Assembly (NCBI GenBank): GCA_018398575.1
Contig: JAGTXZ010000014.1
Location: forward strand, 2,790,001-2,854,000
Source of the DNA: Ampelomyces quisqualis
Lineage: Eukaryota > Ascomycota > Dothideomycetes > Pleosporales > Phaeosphaeriaceae
DNA length: 64,000 nucleotides
Direction: 5' to 3'
This document shows, piece by piece, positions 29,740 through 38,367 of this stretch (positions are counted from its first letter, which is position 1; every line of letters starts with the position of its first letter). Under the pieces are notes generated by a model that saw only the letters and a program-made list of their open reading frames with translations, had not been told where the DNA came from and did no database searches. The position numbers and the translations under genes are program-made.

Positions 29740-30663
29740 TGTTGTTGCTAGCCATATGCACAATCAGGAAGCACAAAACGATACATCGATGCAATGACTA
29801 GATGGCGAGAAAGTGTTGCGGCGTTGGCGATGCCGTCATTATCCGCCAACTCGTCGCGCTAGACAGCAGCATGCTACAAAGGTAGCTTTTAGGACAGATC
29901 GAATTGGTTTGTCGAGATCATGAGGCAGGTCTATGATATGTTGTTCTTCAGAGTACACAGCGCGCTGTCAAGTTCCCGTAGGCAAGCACGTAAGCGAGGC
30001 TGGAACAGCGATGGTCACGTGACTGTTGTTTGAACAGTGGAGCCCCAGCTTGAAGCTGTCGAAGCCTGCTTCATGTAATTAGACTAATCCAGGACCTCGC
30101 ACGCCTGGTTGGGATCCACCTAATCAAGAATTTTCTTCTGTTCAAATTCTTCTTTGACGATCACACTTTTAACCTTGGATCTCACGAGGTAACATAGAGT
30201 GACACATTACTAATCTTGGCCTGATGCGTGTATCAGCCTGCATTACTTAGCACAAGTAGTGTCCTATGTATATAAACAGCTCACTGTTCGAATTTTCTAT
30301 AGGCAATGATCAGAGCAATTTCTCCCAAGCTCTCTCAGTTTCCACAATTCGGTTTCAATGTATCGCTTTATTGCATCATGCTATAATGGTAGCTTTGCAA
30401 AAAAGTGTTCGGCCTTCTATGCCCTGTGGAGCTGCTGCTGCACATGGCCGAGTGCCAGTTTCCTCAAGTCCTCGTTCTGCATCATGACCCCTGATGGACT
30501 GTTTTCACCAGTAGGCTCTGGTCCGTTGGAACTTCTTTGGTGCGCGGATCTCGCCGATGTACAAAGATTCCTACTCCAATGTTTGCTTTCTTTGCAACGT
30601 CTGGCCTAGACCTCGATTCCATAACTTTTAAATATAGGTATTGCCTTTTCCTGATTGTATCTT
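29740..30663. other. SSU1 promoter and downstream region of the four-TM gene
   Basis: 924 bp with no credible gene. It holds the GTCACGTGAC palindrome at 30014-30023 and AT-rich sequence at 30110-30300. Confidence 0.5.
30014..30023. promoter_or_regulatory. Cbf1-type E-box palindrome upstream of SSU1
   Basis: GTCACGTGAC is perfectly palindromic and matches the RTCACRTG core bound by Cbf1-type bHLH factors, which act on sulfur genes in yeast. A regulatory role at SSU1 is inference. Confidence 0.45.
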
Positions 30664-31412
30664 TCATACAATGTGCGCAGGCTTGACAGGCTGCTGGTTG
30701 TAGTAGTCCAACCCCGCACCGCCCTGGTATGGGGGCAGATGTTGGCTGTGAAGCTCGACAGGTGCGCCGCTCTGAGAATGGTACTCGGTGTTTTCGTGAA
30801 AAGGCGCTGCGCTCTGATATTGAGGAGGCTGACCGAAAGGCGCAGGGCCTGCTGGGTTATGCGCCGGTGCGTATTGACCGCGCTGCGCAGCTTTCTTTGC
30901 GCGCGAATACCCGACCGCAGAATAGATGAGGAGACCGATAAAAGTAACACTATCTGCGTTAGACATCCCAACATAGTTTTGCGTTTCCTGCATACTCACA
31001 AGACAAAGACACTAAATCCGATGCCAACGGCGCTTGCTCCTCTGCCAATTTCGACAATGTCCATTATTACAACTCCAGCCCAAAACCCGGTTTGGAAGCA
31101 GTTCATCGTAAGAAACGTTCCGGGCTTCAATGCGTCTCGGAGGAAGAGGACAATTGCGAGGATATCAATGAGGAGTACGATGACGATGAATAGCATGAAG
31201 ACTACAACTGAACTGGTTTTTGTTAGCCTCTACGCAAACATGTCTCCATTTGCTACTCACGCGACTGCCGGCTGGATCACATCCTTGAGCTCCTTGAGGT
31301 GTCGCAAAGTCCATGAGTATGCGGCAATAATGAATACCATAAGACATATGCGAATGATCCAGAAGGGTACGAGGATGCGCTTCTTCCAAAGTACAGGGGG
31401 TTGGGCGGCCAT
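30664..31412 (-). CDS. Four-TM small membrane protein, MARVEL-like, unknown function
   Basis: Three exons, 31412-31261, 31212-31000 and 30949-30664, give 216 residues. Introns are 31213-31260 (GTGAGT..GCTAAC..CAG) and 30950-30999 (GTGAGT..TCTAAC..TAG). The start is MAAQPPVLWKKRILVPF. Four membrane segments are visible: FWIIRICLMVFIIAAYSW, VVVFMLFIVIVLLIDILAIV, FWAGVVIMDIVEIGRGAS and VGIGFSVFVFVTFIGLLIYS. The last 75 residues are soluble, rich in Pro, Gln, Tyr and His, and end KPAHIV. The layout is that of fungal MARVEL-like membrane organisers; I do not recognise a specific orthologue. The gene is split into pieces too short to be obvious as single frames. Confidence 0.82.
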
Positions 31413-32030
31413 GTTGTCGAAGTCGTGAGATATTCCTCGCGTTTGTGGAAAACACGTTTGCGCTGGATGCGTGCTCGATTGATAATACCAAGGGAGTTGT
31501 CGGAGAAAGGCTGATGTGCAAGTGTTGCGATGAAGGTTGCATGATTATTTCAACATCGATATGCGGCTGGGAGTGCTAGGTTCAGGGGAAAACGCCCTGT
31601 CAGCGTTGGTGAAACGCGATGTGACCCCGCGCATCTTCATTTCCCCATAAAGAAGACCTATGAGAGGCTGCGCTCGGGCAGTGCGGTTACGTCATCATGG
31701 TCGCGCCCGATCAGCCACGCGGCTTTTCTGCGAATGGAGTCCGCTAACTGAAACACAAGTTCATGAGCTTTTTCGACTGCTCCCATCATTGCACTGCGTA
31801 AAGGGGGATGCAAACATAGCAAACCTAGTACCTAGCGCGATCGGACTCCAGCCATCAGCATCTGATATGAGTGGGGGTGGGGCTGGCACGTAGCTCCGGC
31901 GATAAGATAAACGACGACACCAAGACGACCACCCAGCTTCCGACCTGACCTTCACATATCAACATCTGCGAGCTGATGGAGCCAGCATACTCCTGGACAT
32001 CGATTTGGTGAATGTCAAGTCATTGCAGAC
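31413..32030. other. Intergenic upstream of the four-TM gene
   Basis: About 618 bp. It holds the promoter of the four-TM gene and no gene I can support. Confidence 0.4.
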
Positions 32031-32207
32031 ATGCGAGCCAACCAATCCAGACCGTCGGATGCTGCGATCAACGAGAAGCTGAAAGAGTGGCTCCAAGCCC
32101 TTCAGATGAAGGATGAGCGGAGAATAAGTGAGCAGGATGGCTTCGTCATAGTGGAATATGAAGCAGGTAAGGTCTCAGTAACGCGCCCTCAACGTGCACT
32201 GCAATAA
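32031..32207 (+). CDS. Possible 58-residue protein
   Basis: A short frame MRANQSRPSDAAINEKLKE followed by a charged, helix-forming stretch (WLQALQMKDERRISEQDG, FVIVEYEAG) ending at TAA 32205-32207. The composition and the hydrophobic-charged pattern look coding. A possible donor GTAAGG sits at 32166. I do not recognise it, and there is no independent evidence that it is expressed. Confidence 0.3.
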   Translation: MRANQSRPSDAAINEKLKEWLQALQMKDERRISEQDGFVIVEYEAGKVSVTRPQRALQ

Positions 32208-32365
32208 GGTAGAGATGGCAGTGTAAGATGCATTTGCTAGTTGATTATTTATTTTAGCTGATCTAGTAGCAAGAGAAATATATAGCGAAGGACATACAAA
32301 CAGCAATTTTGGTTCTTAGTCTACGGTAGCAATCATCAAGGCATTGTTGGATCTGTTCAGTTTCC

Positions 32366-33781
32366 TCAAGCGACTACATCATTGGCCTCTTTTTCTCTCC
32401 GCTGCTCCTCCGTCGCACCAAGCTTGCCTGAGCTCTTGTAAATACCTTCCAACACAGCCCGAAGCTCCTGCAGGAACCTTGTGACCTCTTCCTCTGTACC
32501 CACGGTTATCCTCAGGCACCCCAGACATCCGTGCTCCTTTCCTCGGAAACGCACCACAACGCCCTTCTCTTCTGCCAGACTCTCGTACACCGCCAATGCG
32601 ACCTCGTTCGACGGCTTTCCACTGGGTCCATCGAGAATGGGGTGAAGCAGGAAGTTTGACTCTGTGCCGCCGTGGAGTTTGCCGACGCCAGGGACCTTGG
32701 GCAGCTCTTCCAGCAGCCGGTTTCTCTGCTTGACGATCAAGTCTACATTCTTCTTCATTGCGACTAAATGCTTCGAACTCAGCGCCGCGCGCGCAATCTG
32801 GCTTGTGGGATTCGAGATGTTGTACGGTGCCTTCATATTGTTTAAAATGCGCGCCACTGCTGGGTCTGCAAAGGCTGCGCCGAGTCGAATGCCCGCCAGA
32901 CCAAACGCTTTGGAAAGTGTCTGCGTAACGACCAAGTTGGGCCACTCGGTGACCCATTCTGCTAGGCTTGTACCCTCAGATGCAAAGTCGATATATGCTT
33001 CGTCCACAACTACCACACCGTTCCAGCTCTCGTGTTCTAGAACTTGCTGAATATCTGCCTTCTTCAGAACTTTGCCTGTAGGGTTGCCAGGCGAGCAGAG
33101 ATACGCGAGCTTTATACTCGAGTCTTTTGATAATGTGTCCAGTATAGCGGGTATGTCGAGGTCGAAACTGGGGGTTTGTAATGGGACTTTGACGAGCGAG
33201 ACGTCATTGACTTGTGCAGACACGCTGTACATGCCATATGTGGGTGGACAGACGAGGATTTTTTCGCGACCAGGGACGCAGAAGGCACGGATGAGAGCAT
33301 CAATGGCTTCATCGGAGCCGACGCCAACGAAGAGGTTGTCTGGGGTGAGGGTTTTGGGAGTATGAGCGTGGGTGTTGCGGAGGGCGCATAGTTGCTGTTT
33401 AAGGTCTTCTTGGTGGCTACATTATGTCATATCAGCCGCAAGTGGGAGAAGGGAGATAAGGTTGTACAGACGGATCTGGGTATCGGTTCAATCCTAGTAG
33501 ATCAACATCGACTGATGATGCTGAGTCTGACGTGCCGTTGACACTCGCGCCTGTGAGCTTGCCTTCACCGTTCAAAGCTAGTCCTGGGCCATATGCGTTC
33601 TCGTTCGCGTCGAGAAGGATGTTGGTACCATTGTCCTTGTAGTCACTGCTCCTGTTAGCATGGTACTTGGATATGAACTTGTGCACTTCATATACTCTCG
33701 CGCGCAGCGGTACGGCTCCAATGCAAGGATGTTGGGTCGCGCACACGTCTGTAGATTGAATGGTGACTTTCTAGGAGCCAT
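32366..33781 (-). CDS. HIS5: Histidinol-phosphate aminotransferase
   Basis: Three exons, 33781-33696, 33651-33472 and 33416-32366, give 438 residues. Exon 1 is MAPRKSPFNLQTCARPNILA to the ARE junction, exon 2 carries GTNILLDANENAYGP, and exon 3 carries NLFVGVGSDEAIDALIRAFC, GNPTG and the PLP lysine region QTLSKAFGLAGIRLG. Fold-type I aminotransferase in histidine biosynthesis, converting imidazole-acetol phosphate and glutamate to histidinol phosphate. Intron 1 (33652-33695) has a clear GCTAACAG end; intron 2 (33417-33471) has a weaker donor GTCTGT but both joins restore family sequence. The C-terminal tail after ELRAVLEGIYK is extra and charged. A TGAGTCA (CPC1-type) motif lies about 617 bp upstream. 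Confidence 0.93.
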
Positions 33782-35282
33782 TGTAAGGTTGCGAGACCTG
33801 TGGTTCGTTTTGTGTTATGACAGCGTGTTGGAGACCCGAGTCGCGGGGAACTTTTATTTGGTGGGGCAGGCGCGTCGGTGATGTCGGTGGAGTCATCCTC
33901 TCAGAGATCGACTTTGTCAAAAGCAGTAGATTCAAAAAAGGGGCCGAATCGTGGATTACACAAAGCTCTCTTGCAAGAAAAGTGTTTGCATATCTAAAAT
34001 GCTTGAATTGATGCTAGCTACTAGTATGTACGGAGTATGTAGACTAAATATATTGGTGCAACAAGTCAAATGTTAGACAAGCTAACAGGATAGTTCGTTT
34101 GGGCTATGAGTAGTTAGTTAATATGCATGCGGCCAGATTCTGATCGCCGGCTGCAATCAATTCACGCAGGGCGGCCAATCTTCCAGCGTGTCTAGCTTCA
34201 ATATATGAAACATTCGATTTTCGAATCGGTCATCCAACAATCCGATAGTGAGTCCATCCAGCCTCTCATCTGCCAGCTTCATCGTCTAACAAGCTTCAGT
34301 GGTCTAGTGGCTAGGATTTGTCGCTCTCACAAGAGTAGTTCGCTATCAAGCGCCGACAAGGCCCGGGTTCGAGTACGTTGACACCCCGCATGACCCATGA
34401 GTCAATATTAACCAACAACAGTTCCCGGTGTCGGAAATCCCAACTTTTTTGTTCGCACGTGCTGTTCAAGTCGCTACGTCTTGTCAGTAACACCAAGCCC
34501 ACATACCTTCTGTTTCGGGAGACGACGAGCGCAGCACTCCTCTGCCCAGCGCCGCGAAAACAGCCGCTCAAGTCAAGGGCGAAAGTGGAGCGATCATTAC
34601 GATGAGATAGCTCGCTCGGACAGAGAAGACAGCATGACGATCTAGTCGGAAGATTTTCCTTCGCCGCGTCATTGTGCTCGAGCTAAGTCTAGAGACGTGT
34701 AGTACATGCATTTCATCTCGACAAGTCTATTTTAGCAGCCATGCAGGGCGACGACTTTGGCCCCATTTTCCATATCCCTATCGACGTCTTGTAGGAACAA
34801 AGGAATGAACGGAGTACATGAAAAGCCAGACTCGTGATATTTTCAAATCTCTCTCAGTCACATTCGACCATCATTACATCTTTAGAACTTTTTGTTTAGC
34901 ATGGGAGGCGAGAGGGATGGACGCGTACCCTCTGTTCGCTGTGGATTAGACAAAGGGAAAAAAAAATGACGCTTGACGGGAGAAGCGTTAAAAAAGAATG
35001 GAAAGGGAAAGAGGTTGATATATATGCACTCTGGTGTGGAGATGGGACAGAACATGAATTGGACTGCCCGACTCCAATTGCGCGGTTGATGATGGGAAAC
35101 GAACGTGACATGTACGGATTGCCAGAGCAATTTTGAAAGATTGCCATTTCGATACTCGCATACAAGGCTACTTACTACTCGTATCCAGACTGGCTCCCAC
35201 ACTATCCAAATCACAGCATCTTCGACGAAACGCACATTACCCTCCCGTGTACAAAACACACCCCTCTCCCCATAACTCATGC
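33782..35282. other. Long intergenic region with a tRNA-like fragment
   Basis: 1.5 kb. Contents recognised are a tRNA-Glu-like fragment at 34293-34378, TACGGAGTA at 34029-34037 and ACGGAGTA at 34809-34816, and AT-rich sequence at 33950-34110. No coding gene is supported. Confidence 0.5.
34293..34378 (+). tRNA. tRNA-Glu(CTC)-like sequence with broken 3' end (pseudo-tRNA or SINE head)
   Basis: An A-box-like TGGTCTAGTGG, D-arm GTC/GAT, anticodon stem TGTCG (34319-34323) paired with CGACA (34354-34358), anticodon CTC (34326-34328) and B-box-like GGTTCGAG are present. A 23-nt insert (34330-34352) sits at the canonical 37/38 intron site and contains GAG, able to pair with the anticodon. The 3' strand of the T-stem (TACGT instead of CCGGG) and the matching acceptor strand are missing. 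So the 5' three-quarters fit a nuclear tRNA-Glu with intron, while the 3' end does not. Confidence 0.5.
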
Positions 35283-37727
35283 TCAACTAAACATCCTCCT
35301 CTCAACCCGTCCCACTCTGGGCGGCGTCTCATCCATCGTATCTCCCTGGCCCTCTTCTCCATACCTCGCGTTAATTGCCGCTTCTTCCTGCCTCATTAAC
35401 TGTTCCTCACCTTGCCCCGAGTTCTCCTGATCGCGCTGCTGCGGGGGAATGCGACGTGTTGGACGTACCGTAGTGGCTGCACGTAGTAGAGGTGAACGTA
35501 TACTCATTGTCGTGCCCGTCTGATCGATGGCGCGGAGTTGTGCGGGAGAGCGTACGATAGGTGTGACACGCCTTCGAGCACGTGCTGCGGATTGATCGGG
35601 AGGACCTCCATCGCGCATATTGGAGCTGTACCAAGGAGGTATGGTCGGGGGACCGCTTGATGCTTCTCCCGGCGCGGTTGGGCTGAGTAGTGAATTAGAA
35701 GGTTGCTCTGACGGTGACGGATGAGCCGGACTGCTTGACATATGTTGTGTACGATGGCGCATTATGTTCCGGGATGCAGGCGGAAGAGGCGGATGCACTC
35801 CGGATGCGTGCGGCCGGTTCGAGGTATCGCGAGGCACTGCTGGAGGCAAACTCTGACGAGAAAGGTCTTGACGAGACTCGTCTGGTGTCCCTGCGTTCAT
35901 ACCTTGCATGGCATTATGCAGTCGTTCGAAAGCCGCCCTATGAATTTGTACTTGGCTGTTGCGACTTGGGCCGCTACTTTGTGCAGGGGGCCGGACTGGT
36001 GCATTCTCACTCGATCGTTGACTCGTTCGGGTCGCATGAGCGCCTCTTACAGAGGCTCGTGAAACTCGATCGGGATCGCCTGAAAGTATACCTATAGTCT
36101 GACTAGGTCGTGATGACGAGAGCGGCTGCGGCAATCGATCGCTCAATCTTCGTGCTGCGAACTCTTCTGCAGCACCGTAATGCGTACCAGAGGAATATGT
36201 TGAACGATATGGATAAGGACTCTGCTGTGCCGACAACATCGATCTAGCATTCTGCGATTCAACCAAACGTTGATAGTGCTCCGAAAAAGGTTCAAGTGGT
36301 GAAGCCAGGCCCTGGACCGCTGCAGTGGCCGCATCCTGAGAGGCAAATGCTGAAAACGATTGAGGCGTGTTATCATGGCTTTGCGTGCGTGTATAAGGCG
36401 ACGAAGGCAATGGAGATATGCCGTGCTGGCCACCGATGTCAAGATCAAGCGAAGTCCCCTGCCTGGGATTGCTGAAGGCTCTCAACTCTGACGGACGCAC
36501 CGAGTGATATGTGCCGCTCTGGCGATATCGTGACGCTGCGGAGCCATCGAATTGAGCGAGTGAAGGATTGGTAGTCCCGGGACGCTCGCCGCTTGATTGA
36601 CGAGACTCGGACATTTGATAGAAAGAGAAAGCATCACTCGCTGCTGAAGCCTCACTACTGAAATGACGCTGCACAACCGGAGGTAGACGTGGCGGATCGG
36701 GATATAAACCCAGTTGTCGATCCCTGGGCGTAGACGACGCGCGCGTGGCAGTCATGGGAAACGCATCCTCATCAGCGGAGAATGATCTGTTTCCTGATGC
36801 CGATAGGGAATATGTCGGCGCACTACCTGACGAGAGGCTTCGAGCAGGTATGGCTGGACGGCCGCTAGCACGACGTGGCTCAGTCTGGGGCACACCACCC
36901 CTCACCTCTTCGAACCAGTAATGGGGACCTCGTGGGTACTTAGCCGGATCTGTGAAGAATCCTCTCAAGTGGAGCGTTGGCTCCTCTTCGCCAGCAGTTG
37001 ATGCAGTATTAGCATCGGCAGAGGAAAGCCCACTGGTGTTGTGAGAACTGCTTCGATTCACCTGACGCGACGATGAAGCTGCAATCAAGTCTCGAGAGGA
37101 CTTACGCCTGGCCCCTGACTCTGGTCCGCCACCGCCTCCGCGTAGCTCTGCCGCAGTTGGCGGGGTTGCTGGAGGTGTGTTGGGAGTGCGTTGGCCAGAG
37201 TCGTTCCGGTGAGCAGCACCATCGAAATCCTCCGTCGTGCGACGAGTTGGCGGCATGGTTACTCTCTCAACTTGGTTGTCTGCTGGTAGAGACTGAATGC
37301 GGGACTCTCTATGCCCGCGTCCAAGCCTAAAAGGCAGATGGAGGAGCCGTAAAGGAGAAGTTGCAGCGGGGTTTGCGTTCACCAGTGCCAGCTGTTCGTC
37401 CCGCACTGGCGAGGTCGAGGCACTGTCGATCCGCTGCCTCGGGCTTGGTGTTTGGGCTTCGTGGTCAACCTCGATATCATCGTGCATGGACTCAGAGATT
37501 GCTTGCTGGGGTTGTGGCCTCAGGATAGGAATGTCTCCAAGCGTTGTAATAGCGTCTCGCACGGCTCTCTGTGGGCCACGACGGAGGCTTGGCCGCCCAG
37601 GCTGCGCAAGAGTCTGTGATGGTGCCAGTCTCCAGTCTCTGGAAGACTGCCCGAAAGCAATGCGGCGGAACGCTTCATCGATGTCCTCGGGCGTCAGGGT
37701 CAGCTCGGAGGGCCGAAGACGCAGCAT
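35283..37727 (-). CDS. Large Ser/Pro-rich disordered protein, unknown function
   Basis: About 814 residues from the Met at 37727 (MLRLRPSELTLTPEDIDEAF); a start nine codons earlier at 37754 is equally open. The first 35 residues look folded and conserved-like. The remainder is low-complexity, rich in Ser, Pro, Arg and Thr, with no recognised domain (segments such as LHLRGFFTDPAKYPRGPHYW and EVRGGVP stand out as more ordered). The C-terminus is acidic/basic (ARYGEEGQGDTMDETPPR). Single exon. It diverges from the PDK1-type kinase gene, sharing a repeat-bearing upstream region. No function can be assigned. Confidence 0.75.
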   Translation of the reverse strand: MLRLRPSELTLTPEDIDEAFRRIAFGQSSRDWRLAPSQTLAQPGRPSLRRGPQRAVRDAITTLGDIPILRPQPQQAISESMHDDIEVDHEAQTPSPRQRIDSASTSPVRDEQLALVNANPAATSPLRLLHLPFRLGRGHRESRIQSLPADNQVERVTMPPTRRTTEDFDGAAHRNDSGQRTPNTPPATPPTAAELRGGGGGPESGARRKSSRDLIAASSSRQVNRSSSHNTSGLSSADANTASTAGEEEPTLHLRGFFTDPAKYPRGPHYWFEEVRGGVPQTEPRRASGRPAIPARSLSSGSAPTYSLSASGNRSFSADEDAFPMTATRASSTPRDRQLGLYPDPPRLPPVVQRHFSSEASAASDAFSFYQMSESRQSSGERPGTTNPSLAQFDGSAASRYRQSGTYHSVRPSELRAFSNPRQGTSLDLDIGGQHGISPLPSSPYTRTQSHDNTPQSFSAFASQDAATAAVQGLASPLEPFSEHYQRLVESQNARSMLSAQQSPYPYRSTYSSGTHYGAAEEFAARRLSDRLPQPLSSSRPSQTIGILSGDPDRVSRASVRGAHATRTSQRSSENAPVRPPAQSSGPSRNSQVQIHRAAFERLHNAMQGMNAGTPDESRQDLSRQSLPPAVPRDTSNRPHASGVHPPLPPASRNIMRHRTQHMSSSPAHPSPSEQPSNSLLSPTAPGEASSGPPTIPPWYSSNMRDGGPPDQSAARARRRVTPIVRSPAQLRAIDQTGTTMSIRSPLLRAATTVRPTRRIPPQQRDQENSGQGEEQLMRQEEAAINARYGEEGQGDTMDETPPRVGRVERRMFS

Positions 37728-37816
37728 GATTCGTGTAGAGTTGAACGAAGGCAATGGGGGATGAGAATGTTGGCCGCAGAATGTCTCGCAGACCGAGACA
37801 CTTGCATCCTGCCATG

Positions 37817-37817
<1 letters not shown>

Positions 37818-37862
<45 letters not shown>
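37818..37862. repeat. CTGTTG hexanucleotide microsatellite
   Basis: About seven near-perfect CTGTTG units. Read on the minus strand it is CAACAG, upstream of the disordered-protein start, so it probably lies in a promoter or 5' UTR. Confidence 0.9.
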
Positions 37863-37863
<1 letters not shown>

Positions 37864-38170
37864 GCACCTTACCAGGCCTCTTGCCAGTTTTGAAGATGCG
37901 CCCAGTGATGACTGCGGACGGCTCACCCGTTCCTACTGCAGGAGTGGTGATCCATGACGGCCGCCAACCCGTGCTAGAGAGCGCATGGCACAGCTGTCAT
38001 CCGTGTACTGTACGCTGAGGATATCCATGTACTCGGTACAGATCATGTGACTGGCCCTGGTAGGCGATGTGGGAGGGACACGAATTGACGGAATCCCGTT
38101 GCCCCGCCTGCCACGGGGCGCGGCGCACGGGGTGGTGGGTGCAAGTCGCAGCACAGCCGCAGGATGGGTG

Positions 38171-38247
38171 GTGGATGGATAGTGAAATAGTAGGTACCGA
38201 GTGCGAGGGGTGGATGGATGGTGATATGGTATGTACCGAGTGCGAGG
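38171..38247. repeat. 39-bp imperfect tandem repeat upstream of the kinase
   Basis: Two copies at 38171-38208 and 38210-38247, both starting GTGGATGGAT and ending ACCGAGTGCGAGG, about 120 bp upstream of the kinase ATG. Confidence 0.85.
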
Positions 38248-38367
38248 GTCACTAAGCGCCAAGACATGAGACGTGACAAGCGGGTGCAGCAACGGCATGC
38301 CATGGCAGATGCCCCCTCGCTCTCGACCTCCCGCGGGCGGTCCCCTTGCTGCCCGACCGCTGCCACC

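Larger units (their letters stand above)
37728..38367. other. Divergent upstream region of the disordered-protein gene and the kinase gene
   Basis: 640 bp containing a CTGTTG microsatellite and a 39-bp imperfect tandem repeat. An open frame precedes the kinase ATG but I choose the Met with context CCACCATGG. Confidence 0.5.
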
